DNA of 64,000 nucleotides, taken from positions 708,719 through 772,718 of the forward strand of contig JAJVDF010000249.1 of NCBI GenBank assembly GCA_022410635.1, written 5' to 3'. Under the pieces are notes generated by a model, which worked only from the letters and a program-made list of their open reading frames with translations, was not told the DNA's origin and ran no database searches. The first letter of the stretch is position 1. Each line of letters opens with the position of its first letter. Of the stretch, positions 33,517-43,964 are shown in pieces. This DNA is from Tretioscincus oriximinensis (Eukaryota; Chordata; Lepidosauria; Squamata; Gymnophthalmidae). A program made the position numbers and the translations under genes.

Positions 33517-33519
33517 TAA

Positions 33520-34293
33520 AATTGTCGTGATGAGGCACACTAAAATGGGCATGTGGGGGATGCACTTCTAGGGACAAATGGACCATACATAAAACCTCTT
33601 ATTGTCTCATGTCTCTCTTCTTACATTGATTTTGTAGATATTCAAATATCTATCTCACAGTCTGGTGCATAGTGTTTGAGGCAAATGAAATGGGAGGCTA
33701 TGAAGCTCCTTGCCAATCCCTGCTTGTGCCATCTGCAGTCTAACCAGGGCCCTTGAAAAGCAGGCCAGTTGCAGCCAATGGGGTACAAGCAAGAAAGGTG
33801 ACAACAAGACAAATAAGATAAGCCATTCTAAACTTGTGGGACACCCCTCACCTGGAGGGTCCTTTTTGTAATTTATAATCTGGACTAAAGGTTTATTTGT
33901 AAATCCTATGGCTTCTTCCTTTCACATGCTGGTGTTGATCAAAGAGGTCCCGTCTACTGCTTGCATATTCCACCTGCATTAGACAAAATGTAATTCAAAC
34001 GAAGTGATCTAAAATGGCCCTTAGTCAAGCAGACCATTTTGGAAAGGTCTACTAGCATGCTAGTGGGAAGAAAACCAGGTCATGAACGTGTTGTCACTGT
34101 TCTGTACTGTGTTTCAGTTTTAGAAAGCTGTCCCAGAATAATGATCCAACTGAAGACAGTGTTTTTCCAGCAAACATGGACCCATCCCACTGGTGACTAC
34201 TGTGGCTTATCTGATCCTACTGGAACACTTCATTAAATGATAAGTGAAGAAACACTCTAAGTTGAATGTTGCTTATTATCTCAACTGGAAATG
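33520..34293. other. Unassigned sequence
   Basis: No recognised element. Confidence 0.45.
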
Positions 34294-34556
34294 AATTTAT
34301 TTATTTATTTGTTTGTTTATTTGTATTTATATCCCAACCTATACCCGAAGGACTCAGGCGGACTAGATAGGGTGGCGCACATGGCTTTTTTTGCTTTCTC
34401 CACAACAGACATCCTGTGGAGTAGGTGGGGCTGAGAGAGTTCAAAGAACTGTGACTGGCCCAAGGTAACCCAGCAGGCATCATGGAGGAGTGGGGAATTG
34501 AACTGGGAGACTACCAGATAAGACTCCCACATTCTAACCACTGCACCAAGCAGGGA
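34294..34556 (-). mobile_element. SINE family B, full length
   Basis: (TTTA)n tail, TATACCCGAAGGACTCAGGC, TTTCTCCACAACAGACATCC, GGGGCTGAGAGAGTTCAAAG, then antisense box B (GGGGAATTGAACTGGGAGAC) and box A (TCTAACCACTGCACCA). Confidence 0.85.
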
Positions 34557-35340
34557 AATTAATGAAAACTGCTTTACACTAGGGAGCCAAGGTTGTGTGG
34601 CTTTGCACTGGGTGCCTGCAGTTTCTATATAATCTGCACTTCCGCAAAGCTGCACATTGCCGGAATGCAGTCCTGTCTCAAAAGTGACACAGATGCAGTT
34701 TTTCCCAATTCTGGCTAACTGTGCCCTGGGTATGATTTGCCTTTAACAGGAGCATCTCTGTGCCTGCATTTGGTTCTAACTTCCGAGGAGGCAATAGTGG
34801 TTTTTAAAGGTTTTGCCGTTGTTGTTAGGTTCTAGTTGTGCACAAAATAGCTGTATATCTACTACTTTTTTGTAATTATTTATTTGCACAAAACTCAGGC
34901 ATTTTTTAAAAAACAAAGTTGGACTGGAGCATGGGAGGAGGACACACTGAAGACAGATTACCCAAACCAATGTGGTCATTAACTCCAGAAGCCAATGCAA
35001 ATCTTGTACAATGAAATGGAGCTGGAAATGGAAGAAAACAGCAGTGGGAATTGAATTCTCTTCACAGTTCTCAAAAACCACTTCTTTCACCCCCATGACA
35101 ACAGCACACAGCTATTTTCTACCTCGTTTGGAGCACAATCGGGAAGTCTCAGGCACATATGCTAAGCGCTTTTCGGTAGTCACCCCACAATAACCGTCGT
35201 TTAACGTGGACTAAACTATTGCTCAGATATTTAGACATCTTTCTGGAAAACCCCAGTACTCTCGTGAGTGTATGCATGTGCGCAAATCAGNCGTGAGATG
35301 TTAAAACAAGTAAGGACATAGCAGTTGTTTCTCTTGGTGG
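34557..35340. other. Unassigned; possible diverged family C copy at 35150-35230
   Basis: GCACATATGCTAAGCGC and ACTAAACTATTGC weakly resemble repeat family C. Otherwise nothing recognised. Confidence 0.3.
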
Positions 35341-35472
35341 TGTGATGCCACTGATGGCAGAAAGAGGCACTCAGACAGAAAGTGATGCAGCTCTGAAGTG
35401 TTTATTCAGCTCTTAGTGGAACCTGAGTTTGGTCTGCAGTGATTGTCCTTTGGAAGAGGAGTTCCTTAAATA

Positions 35473-35858
35473 CAGTGGTACCTCGGTTCTCGAACACAAT
35501 TCGTTCCAGCAGGACGGTCGAGAACCAATTTGTTCGAGAACTGAAGCAAGGCACGCCGGGCCGAAAAAACGCACTCTGATGACCTCAGCAAGGCACGCCG
35601 GGCCGAAAAAACGCACTCTGATGACGTCAGCAAGGCGCGCCGGGCCGAAAAAACGCACTCTGATGACCTCAGCAAGGCGCGCCTGGCCGAAAAAACGCAC
35701 TCTGATGATGTCAGCAAGGCGCGCCTGGCCGAAAGAACGCCGAAGGAAGTTCGAGTTCCAAATCAGTGTTTGGATTCCAGGACAAAAGTTTCTGGAATCT
35801 GCCGGTCGAACACCGATTTGGTCGACTTTCAAGGCGTTCGAGAACCGAGGTACCACTG
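35473..35858. mobile_element. Tc1/mariner-type non-autonomous element
   Basis: Terminal inverted repeats CAGTGGTACCTCGGTTCTCG (35473) and its complement ending CCACTG at 35858, flanked by TA on both sides (35471-35472, 35859-35860). The CAGTGGTACCTCGG terminus is a known vertebrate mariner-type end. The inside is mostly a GC- and CpG-rich tandem array (35545-35740). Open frames on both strands through the array come from a unit length divisible by three. Confidence 0.85.
35545..35740. repeat. 42-bp tandem array inside the mariner-type element
   Basis: Four full units starting at 35545, 35587, 35629 and 35671 and a partial fifth at 35713, consensus AGCAAGGCRCGCC-GGCCG then AAAAAACGCACTCTGATGA. 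Units differ at a few sites (GACCTC, GACGTC, GATGTC). One junction forms TGACGTCA (35622-35629), a consensus CRE. Confidence 0.95.
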
Positions 35859-35990
35859 TACTGTACCCTAGCCAATCACTGCAGCTAATACTTCCTGCCG
35901 AAAATCATGCAACTAAGTACATTTCTTACAATGGCAAGATTTCCCTCCAAAATTCCAGGGCAAAATGCCCAGGACTTAACCAAGTTCAAA

Positions 35991-37209
35991 TAAAGTTCAA
36001 TCTACCCTACAAAATCACATAAGGGAACCTATAACAGTAGAACCTATAACAGTAAAAACATTAAACTATATATATATATATACATGCTACGCATGTTATA
36101 TACTTATGACAGGTAGTTGCAAATAAAAAAAACATTCTTGGACTACACTGCGACGAGATCAATGAGCGATGTTACGGAGCTGAGGCACTGGTCACGGAAT
36201 ATACGTTTGCCATGCACGGACACACGATTGCTATATTCTGGATTATAGCTTTGCAACGGTTTTTAACTCATCGTGTGCCAAAGTCAACCAGAAGTAGGTT
36301 CTTTCACAGTGCCTGATCACACTTTCAGCGAAAGAAGCACAGAGTTCTATTGCTCTGTTATTTCTGTCTCAGCCTCTGGCCTTACTAGAACATCCTTCTG
36401 CCAGGGGTCAAGTTAAAAAGTTAATTTTGACAACCACCCCCTCCCCCCCTCCAAAAATCCAGATTTTCCTAGATCATTTGCCCTCAGCTTTGAAGAGAAG
36501 AGGATTTAAAGGCAAGCCTGCAAATCCACTCTTTATCTCTCCTTGCCAGAACCTACTATAAAGCTACTAATTAATGCACCAATATTTTTGTTGCAAGAAA
36601 CATTTTCAATTTGCCCTCTAAAAACAGCATTTATGATTTTAGCCTTTTGCTCTTGTTTTATTTTTGGTCCCTGTGATATAGATTACAGCCAAGAATGTCC
36701 TCTGTCCATATGTACACCAATTGTGCTCAACATATGGTCGCATGCAGGAGAAAAGAAAACGAAAGAGAAACAAAAGAATACCCTCAGCAACTCATGGTAG
36801 TCTTTTTTTCCATTTTGTACCCAGACGTCATCCAGGCACATTACCATTTTCCTCCAGGCCAGTTTAAAACTAATCTTTGACCTGTCTCAAATGTCTAAAT
36901 TTACATTAAGTAAAGCAGCCTCCGATTAGGCTACAAGTAAACTGGTACAAGACCAGTGCCTTGGAAAGAGAGAGTGGGTGTCTTTTTTTCAAACTGTCTC
37001 TGTGACATCTGTTTACATTTTAATTACTTTTGTTACTCATTTAATGACAGAGTTCTTTTTCTAAAATTGTTGTACTTTGTGTTTGAATTGGTATCTCCAC
37101 AGGCTATTCAATAATCTTATAGGGGCACCCAACTTCTTACATCTCCACAATATCCNCACAGAAGGTGTATGAAGGTGTTTAGAGGATTATCAATGTCCTT
37201 CCAAGATGC
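35991..37209. other. Unassigned; (TA)n at 36067-36081
   Basis: A duplicated word AACCTATAACAGTA is seen at 36027-36053. No transposon or exon recognised in the rest. Confidence 0.4.
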
Positions 37210-37217
37210 AAAATATT

Positions 37218-37430
37218 TAGGATGACCAGATGAGCCCTTTTTTNTGTGTGTGTGTGTGTTGAAAACCCATTTTGGGGTGCCTCCCAGTTTTTTCTGAGGA
37301 AAAAAATAAGAAACAAAAAGAAATAAAAAAATATTTTTTTGAAAATATTTTCCTCAGAAAAAACTGGGAGGCACCACAAACCCGCGTTTTCAACCCTCCC
37401 CCCACAAAAAGGGCTCATCTGGTCAGCCTA
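37218..37430. mobile_element. hAT-type foldback MITE with (TG)n in left arm
   Basis: Left TAGGATGACCAGATGAGCCC, then (TG)8 where other copies have G-runs. Inner arms GGGGTGCCTCCCAGTTTTTT / CTGGGAGGCACCACAAAC. Right end CATCTGGTCAGCCTA. Exact 8-bp duplication AAAATATT (37210-37217, 37431-37438). Confidence 0.9.
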
Positions 37431-37438
37431 AAAATATT

Positions 37439-38321
37439 AAATGTGCAAGAACCTTTCTGCAAGAACCTTCCATGAGCATGCAAGATGACTTGAACAATGT
37501 AATTGCACACACACTGCCTTAGTGAGGGGAGTACCACTGCTAAGGCCCCATGAGGCTAGAAGGCCAGTCTGCTCTAGAGAGCATGCCTCAAGGCATTCAT
37601 CAGTGCATCAGAGAAATGAAGACATGCCTTACATCAAATAAAGATGATGTTTGGTCTAAAGCAATGATCCCCCAACAAGAAAGCTGTGCTGACCTCTGAC
37701 CTTTTTTATATTTCTCCCTTGGTGCTTCTCCTTACAAAGACCGTGGCTGCCCACAGGTTTGGCCTGTCAATCACCAGTCCGTGGCCCTTCAATCACAAGG
37801 CATGTCGTCCTAACTGCAACCTCCTGGTGTTATTGAAATATAGTTTCCATCATTTCTTGCTGGTGGCCAGGATGACTGAGTTTCACAATGGTACAGTATT
37901 TCATAACTGGAAAGCTTATTCCAGTATGGAAAGTGAGCAGGCAGAGTCCTATGCTTGTTTTGCTTCCTCTGCCAATGAATGTTGCAATACTGACTTTAAG
38001 GTAACATGGTTATGAAAAGGCAGTATCTTATTTTTAGCTGATAAAATTATGGGAATTAATACATACAGTATATGTGTAATTGTCATGCTACAATATATAT
38101 GTATATACAATATAAACATGTGATTATTGTAACATTAACTGCAAATATAATAATAAAAGCAATAAGAACTGACAATAAGAAGCTGATAAATATAAATCAA
38201 CTTTGAGAGAAATGCATATTACTCTCACATCTTCTCCTGTACTCTCCACATTTTCACTTGAAATGTGAAACCAGGAAGGAACTATGTGTGGAGTTTATTC
38301 CACTGCAGGTGTCCAAGCAAA
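37439..38321. other. Unassigned sequence
   Basis: 37686-38015 has an open frame and resembles a DNA-element interior (TCACCAGTCCGTGGCCC), but I cannot classify it. Confidence 0.35.
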
Positions 38322-38400
38322 TAGAATCATAGCATTGGCAGGGACCTCCAGGGCCATCGAGTCCAACCCCNCGCTCAATGCAGGATTCATTAAACCATTA
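38322..38400 (-). mobile_element. CR1 LINE 3' tip
   Basis: Antisense ATAGAATCATAGCATTGG, GGGACCTCCAGGGCCATCGA, CTCAATGCAGGATTCATTAA. Confidence 0.8.
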
Positions 38401-38823
38401 AATGCCTCTATATGAAGTGATCTATCCCCAGCAAGGACTACTTGAATTTGCGTGACGTAGCCTCCTGCTCTGGGAGAGGGATATTTCTGAAACATTTATA
38501 CACTTAAAGAATTTCTCCAGCCTGCTATCCCACATCAGTATACTCAAAGTTTATTAATTCTAGGGGCAGACTTCCTCAGGGGAAAAAATAAATACAGACT
38601 TGGGGCAAGAGGTATGCCTTGTACATAGCTTTAATGAAAACATGTTTGCTTGTTAACACCTTGTTATATCCCAAAATTATAATACCTGAAATAGCTGTGA
38701 CGAAAGCTGGTTGCAAAGATACACCAGTTGTGGCTCTTTCCCACATGGCTAAAAGCTATATTTATTTATTTCAACTTGTATCCTGCAGTTCTGTCAGACT
38801 AGCAAGGGAATGCCAATTGGAAT

Positions 38824-38905
38824 ATAGAATCATAGAGTTGGAAGGAACCTCCAGGTCCAAACCCCTGCTCAATGCGGGATTCACCATCCCAGACAGATTA
38901 GCCCT
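38824..38905 (-). mobile_element. CR1 LINE 3' tip
   Basis: Antisense ATAGAATCATAGAGTTGGAA, GGAACCTCCAGGTCC, GCTCAATGCGGGATTCACC, ATCCCAGACAGATTA. It is a second truncated CR1 end, 420 bp from the first. Confidence 0.8.
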
Positions 38906-39284
38906 GGGCCCTGAACCAATGGTGAGTGGTATTAATGAACTAGGTAGAAATTCAATTCCTGTTGGAAGGAAGTTTGGGAACTTCCTTCAACGTATCACAA
39001 ACCTGATTGCTGGACAAGAGAGACTTCTGGCTGTGCTCATCTGTACTTGCTGCTCTTACTCAAATAGGAATGAACAGTCTGCTATTTATGCTGATCACAA
39101 TGAACTACAAACGTCTCCTCTGCACTAACTCCTGATGTAAGTGGTACAGTACCCAATGATAGCGATATTCCAAACAGGTTTAGTTGGTTTGTGGTTCTTA
39201 AGAATGGNGCCCAAGTGACTCCTACATAGATGCTCTTCCGACATGAACTTTAATTCATTTTCAGTCCTGAAGAATTAAACTAAA

Positions 39285-39408
39285 GCAGGGGGGGAAAGTA
39301 TGTGTCAGAGGTAAAGAGAGATCATCAGAAGATTTGGAGTGAAGTGTCATCAATATGCAGATGACACTCATTTCTATCTCTCTGTTCCATCTGAAGCAGG
39401 AGAGGTGG
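39285..39408 (+). mobile_element. L2-clade LINE, RT fragment 5' of a nested insertion
   Basis: Encodes the palm region: HQYADDTHFYLSVPSEAGEV, with YADD as the catalytic box (codons near 39352-39370). Continues at 39977 after the inserted LINE. Confidence 0.75.
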
Positions 39409-39976
39409 TTGAAGTCTGGAGCACCTCCCTTATGACGTCAGGCTGCAACGTCTGGGCTTCTTCATCCTCGAAAGGTGACATTTGAGAGGTGATCTGATTG
39501 AAGTGTACAAAATCATGCATGGGATGCATAGGGTGGATAGAGAAAAAATGTTTTTTCTCTATCTCACAGCACTAGGACCAGAGGCCCATCGTTGAAACTG
39601 ATGGGCAGAAGATTGAGAACAGACGAATGAAAGTATTTTTTCACTCAGAGGGTCATCGGCCTGTGGAATTTACTTCCTGAAGAGGTGGTGGTAGCTGACA
39701 GCTTGGATAGCTTCAAGACAGGACTAGACAGGTTTATGGACACCAAAGGTATAAATAGGGACTAGGATGGATGTCTGGATGTTGCCTCCGGGATGGAGCA
39801 ACAGGCAGNACTCCAGAAATACCATTTGCAGGGAGTCATGAACAGGTGCATATTTTGCTTTCCTCTGATCGGACTGCCCAGGTGCATCTGGTGGGTCTCT
39901 GTGAGAGACAGAATGCTGGACTAGATGGGCTGTGGCCTGATCCAGTATGGCTCTTCTTATGTTCTTATGTTCTTGA
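39409..39976 (+). mobile_element. (TTCTTATG) LINE inserted into L2
   Basis: From CTGGAGCACCTCCCTTATGA (ORF2 C-terminus) to GGCTCTTCTTATGTTCTTATG, all in sense. TTGA occurs at both junctions with the host L2. The coding part is frameshifted. Confidence 0.85.
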
Positions 39977-40615
39977 CAGGTGCCTGGAGGCAGTGAAGCG
40001 GGACAATAAATTGAAGCTGAATCCAGACAAGATGGAGGTGCTGTGTGCTGGGGCATCCCGAGTTCGTGAAGTGGGAAGATCCCTTGTCCTTGGTGGGGTA
40101 GAATTGCCCTATAAGGGACGGGTGTGAAATCTGGGGNTGCTCCTGGACTCTGCACTGACACTTGAAAACCAGGTGGAGGCCGTGGCCAGGAGTGCCTCCT
40201 TCCAGTTACGTCTGGTTCGCCAGTTACGGCCACTTCTGAACAGGGATGATTTAGCCACATAATCCATGCTCTGGTAACTCCCAGATTGGACTATTGTAAT
40301 GTGCTCTATACAGGGCTGCCCTTGAAAATGGTTCAGAAACTGCAGTTGGTATAGAATGCAGGAGTTAGACTGCTGACCAGAACATACATACATGGCTGGA
40401 CATACATCACGCTGGTCTTGAAAGAGCTGAACTGGCTGCCAATCTTCTACCGAGCCCAATTCAAGGTGCTGACTTTAACTTACAAGGTCTAAGTAACTTG
40501 GACTCCAAATACCCCAAAGTACTCCTTCTCCCATACCAACCTGCCCATGCCTTAAGATCTACAGGGGAGGTCCTCCTGGTTGTACCACCTTTTTCAACAG
40601 CCATTGGAGTGGAGA
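39977..40615 (+). pseudogene. L2-clade LINE ORF2, C-terminal part after the insertion
   Basis: Resumes at GACAGGTGCCTGGAGGCAGT and encodes RCLEAVKRDNKLKLNPDKME, then diverged DYCN..L..GLPLK and LKELNWLPI-like blocks, the usual L2/CR1-group C-terminal region. Stops at about 40126 and 40261 and more beyond. The 3' end is cut off by a foldback-MITE right half at 40616-40668, so no L2 tail remains. Confidence 0.75.
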
Positions 40616-40668
40616 CCGGGGGGCACCCCAACCCCACACTCCCCAAAAGGGGTCATCTGGTCAGCCTA
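40616..40668. mobile_element. hAT-type foldback MITE, right half only
   Basis: GGGGGGCACCCCAACCCC, then AAAAGGGGTCATCTGGTCAG..CCTA. The left arm is absent. Fused to the interior of the L2 copy. Confidence 0.7.
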
Positions 40669-41329
40669 TCTGAGTGCTTGGAAAAGCCAAATCTCCAAAG
40701 GCTGAGAAAGCCCAGCACTCGTCTTTCTTCTAATTTCCTCAATATTGTATTCCAGAAAGATTGAACATAAGGGCAATGTACCCACATATGGGTGTAATGC
40801 CCCAGTTTCTGGCAAGGGCAGCCAACAATAAAAACGGTACAAAATTTACATTTACAAATAGTGACAACCAATATCTGAAGATGGAAGGAAAAATAATTTC
40901 TTCAACCCAAAGTTGACACATCACATTCTCTTTGCTCTGGGAGACCTTCAGGTATGGGGCGGGGTATAAATATAAATAAATAAATGTAGATCCAGCAAAA
41001 ATTGTAATGATTTTTCATTTGAAAGATTTCTATCCTCAATGTGACTCTGGAGCAGTAGCCAGATGTCCACTTTATTTTTAGCTATAGTGTTGTTTTTTTT
41101 AAAAAGGGAGATTTTTATTTAATAAAAGTGAGTTATTTATACAACTTTAATAAAAATACATCTGACCTAAATATTTAATTAGTCACCTCATCCAAGTTTG
41201 CTCCATATGTCGTACCTATTCCATTATTAAGAGGTATATGGGATTATTAAACATATCTTTACGAAAGCAGTTATTATGCAAATAAACTTTTGCCCACTCA
41301 GATATATAAGAGGTTCGACATATGATGCA
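40669..41329. other. Unassigned; L2/SINE-B-type tail at 40935-40985
   Basis: The short tail reads GGGAGACCTTCAGGTATGGG followed by ATAAATATAAATAAATAAAT. Nothing else recognised. Confidence 0.45.
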
Positions 41330-41340
41330 CAGATCAAAAA

Positions 41341-41410
41341 AAGCTGTCTACGAAAGCTTATGCCAACCACTTTTCTCAAGTTAGTCTCAAAGTGCTGCTA
41401 GCTCCTTTGC
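41341..41410 (+). mobile_element. 70-bp family P fragment with target duplication
   Basis: AAGCTGTCTACGAAAGCTTA to GCTAGCTCCTTTGC, lacking the inverted arm and the 3' tail. Flanked exactly by CAGATCAAAAA (41330-41340, 41411-41421), so even this minimal piece was inserted by a process making 11-bp duplications. Confidence 0.75.
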
Positions 41411-41437
41411 CAGATCAAAAAGAATGAGTACTACTAG

Positions 41438-41655
41438 TCTGGTGTAGTGGTTAGAGAGTTAGACACACAAGTGGTCGTCTCCCGGTTCAATTACCCACTC
41501 CTCCATGAAAGGCAACTGGGTGATCTTGGGCCAGTCACAGTTNTTAGAACTCTCTCAGCCCCNCCTACTTTTGTGGAGAAAGCAACAAAAGATATGTGCA
41601 CCACTCTATAGTTGGCCAACCTGAGACGTTCGGGTATAGGGCGGGATATAAGGAA
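41438..41655 (+). mobile_element. SINE family B, full length
   Basis: TGGTGTAGTGGTTAGAGAG (box A), CCCGGTTCAATTACCC (box B), GGGTGATCTTGGGCCAGTC, CTCTCTCAGCCCC, then the L2-like end GGGTATAGGGCGGGATATAA and a GGAAA-rich tail. Confidence 0.85.
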
Positions 41656-41659
41656 AGGA

Positions 41660-41951
41660 AAGGAAAGTTCTTTTTCAACCAGAGGGGCATTGGCCTGTGG
41701 AAATTACTTCCTGAAGTAACAGTTTGGATAGTTTCAAGACAGGACTAGACAGGTTTATGGACACCAAGGGTATAAATGGGTACTAGGATGGATGTCTGGA
41801 TGTTGCCTCCGGGATGGAGCAACAGGCAGGACTCTTGAGATACCATTTGCAGGGAGTCATGAACAGGTGCATATTTTGCTTTCCTCTGTTTGGACTGCCT
41901 AGGTGTATCTGGTGGGCCTCTGTATGGGACAGAATGTTGCACTAGGTGGAC
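41660..41951 (+). mobile_element. (TTCTTATG) LINE 3' part, sense
   Basis: TTTTTCAACCAGAGG to GGACAGAATGTTGCACTAGG. It stops before the TTCTTATG end, at the junction with an antisense copy. Confidence 0.85.
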
Positions 41952-42328
41952 TGTTAGCTACCACAACCTCTTAAGGAAGTCAATTCCACAGGGCGATAAC
42001 CCTCTTGGTCAAAAAAATACTTTTCTTTGTCTGTTCCCACTCTTTTGCCCATCAGTTTCAAGGAGGGCCCTCTGGTCCTAGAGTTGTGATAGAGAAAACA
42101 TTTTTCTCTATTCGCCCTATCCAGGGTGTGTATGATTTTGTACACTTCAATCAGGTCACCTCTCAAACGTCGCCTTTCGAGGCTGAAGAGGCCCAGACGT
42201 TGCAGCCTGACTTCATAAGGAAGGTGCTCTAGACCCTTGATCATTCTTATTACCCTTTTCTGCACCTTCTCTAGATCCACAATATCCCACTTGATATGTG
42301 GTGACCAGAACTGAACACAGTATAATGC
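41952..42328 (-). mobile_element. (TTCTTATG) LINE ORF2 C-terminus, antisense
   Basis: The minus strand 42280-41954 encodes DLEKVQKRVIRMIKGLEHL, SLERRRLRGDLIEVYKIIH, GPSLKLMGKRVGTDKEKYFF. It is one of the better-preserved frames of this family. Joined tail-to-tail to the preceding sense piece. Confidence 0.85.
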
Positions 42329-42938
42329 TTATATGGTTCAAAACCGACGAGCAGAAAAAACTGTTAGTAACAAAGGTCATGGTGCGTTCAATCCATCTTC
42401 GGTCCTGAAGAACTGGGCTGAAAACCAGAAAAGACTGGAAAATAATGGGGTTTCGGGGGGAGTTCATTTTTGTTTGTCAGGACTGAAATGGTTTAAAAGC
42501 CTCTGTGTGAACACAACCAATAAATCAGTCGTTACAAAGAGCCGCAAACACTCCCGGTGCCTTGAAACAGAAGTGGCTGACAGTTGGCAGCATGCTGGAA
42601 GCTGCTCCTTTTTGATACCCATTATGCATAGCAAATCATTCTTTGATTCAACGTGGGTTTACTTCTAGGTCGGAATAAAAGAACAATTTGCCATGCATTA
42701 TGGACATCAAAAAAAATTGACAAATTGCTGCTCAATTTTTCTAGTTTACTCTTGGTGCTAAATATTGCTGCCTCTAACATGATTGATACTAATATCTGGA
42801 GCCTGGGGAATGAACTCTCATGTTATACAAAGGACACCGGTATATAATTTCTTCCTAAAAGATATTCTAGACTTCATTGTCACTCCAAGGGAAAATGTTC
42901 CTGGTAGACAAGTGCAGTAGTTTGGGCCCTAGAAACAG
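42329..42938. other. Unassigned sequence
   Basis: No recognised element. Confidence 0.45.
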
Positions 42939-43118
42939 AACCCTGTCCCCACTGAGCCTTATATTGGGTTATATCTCAGTACAGAGCTTGGTCATCCACA
43001 TGGCAATGTAGGCTGTGGCAGGACCCATTCGGGGCCTGCCATAGCCTACACTAGCATGTAGATGGAACGCTTCTATTTTGAGATATAGCCAAGAAGAAGG
43101 TTCAGTGGGGTTGGGACC
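42939..43118. mobile_element. Palindromic MITE, PIF/Harbinger-like (family B, copy 3)
   Basis: Near full-length palindrome: left CCCTGTCCCCACTGAGCC.. GTAGGCTGTGGCAGGACCC, right GGGGCCTGCCATAGCCTAC.. GGTTCAGTGGGGTTGGGACC, arms about 85 bp. This is the best-preserved hairpin of the family. Flanking duplication is not clear. Confidence 0.75.
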
Positions 43119-43134
43119 AAAGAGTAGCATACAG

Positions 43135-43335
43135 TCTGATGCGGTGGTGGGTATCAGGCTTTTATCNCGAAGTATCATTTCGATTCTGCACTCCTTCCAA
43201 AAAGGCCACCTGGGTGTCCTTGGGTTAGGCATCGTTTTTCAGTGACCTCGCAGCCCAACCTACTTCAGAAGATTTCTGTTGTGAAGGGTAAGCCGCTTTA
43301 ATTCCCTTCGGGTTGAGAAAAGTTGGGTTTTCTTC
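43135..43335 (+). mobile_element. tRNA-type SINE (B-like), diverged
   Basis: GATGCGGTGGTGGGTATC (degenerate head), CACCTGGGTGTCCTTGGG, AACCTACTTCAGAAGA, GTAAGCCGCTTTAATTCCC tail ending CTTCCC(TTC). Confidence 0.55.
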
Positions 43336-43446
43336 CCTTCTTCATCCACAACCCCTAACGATCTGTCACAAGTCGGAGTCAGAGAATAAAGATCCTTAAG
43401 GTTGGAAGCTCCCATTCAGTTCCATTATGCAGGAAATGGACAAAGA

Positions 43447-43722
43447 AGTTTATTTATTTATTATTATTTATTTATTTATACTTATATTCCAGCCTATACC
43501 CGAAGGTCTCAGGGCGGCCAACCAAAGGGTGATGCATATAACTTTTGCTGCTTTCTCCACAACAGACACCCTGTTGAGTAGGTGGGGCTGAGAGAGTTCT
43601 TAAGAACTGTGACTGGCTTAAGGTCGCCCAGCTGGCTTTCATGGAGGAGTGGGGAATTGAACCAGAAGACACCCAGATGCGAGTCCAACACTCTAACCAC
43701 TACACCAAATTGGCTCTCTAAG
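43447..43722 (-). mobile_element. SINE family B, full length
   Basis: (TTTA)n, CCCGAAGGTCTCAGGGCGGC, TTTCTCCACAACAGACACCC, GTGGGGCTGAGAGAGTTC, GGGGAATTGAACCAGAAGAC (box B), TCTAACCACTACACCAAATT (box A). Confidence 0.9.
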
Positions 43723-43964
43723 TTGACTGAAATGTGCTTTCCAAAATGGGTTTAGATTCACCATGACACATGTTAGTGAACATTATCACCCATCATGGGC
43801 AGTTCCATGCGACAAGTATCCTAAGAATTGCTTGCTCCTCACTGCAAAGATCCAGGGAACTTCCTATCCCTCAAGGGCAAGCAGGAGGCTTAAAGTCGAC
43901 ACAGGGACCTATGGTACACTGGATGTTCTATGGCAGGATGTGTTCACATGGTATTAGATGTTTT

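Larger units (their letters stand above)
35341..35990 (-). mobile_element. LTR-like sequence, split by a mariner-like element
   Basis: 35341-35472 and 35859 onward match the LTR-like copy at 52574 (TGTGATGCCACTGATGGCAG, GCACTCAGACAGAAAG, TTTATTCAGCTC, GGTCTGCAGTGATTG, then AGCCAATCACT after the insertion). Read on the minus strand the end is ...GGCATCACA, and GAGCTGAATAAA provides a poly(A) signal, as in a U3-R-U5 arrangement. The far boundary is uncertain. The LTR assignment is inferred; no gag, pol or env remnant is visible. Confidence 0.45.

Noticed and set aside
35150..35230. Third copy of repeat family C
   Set aside because: Only short words match; not above what I would expect from chance in this composition.
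35413..36022. Repeat protein of 147-197 residues on either strand
   Set aside because: The 42-bp array of the mariner-type element is open in several frames because its unit is divisible by three; no other coding sign.
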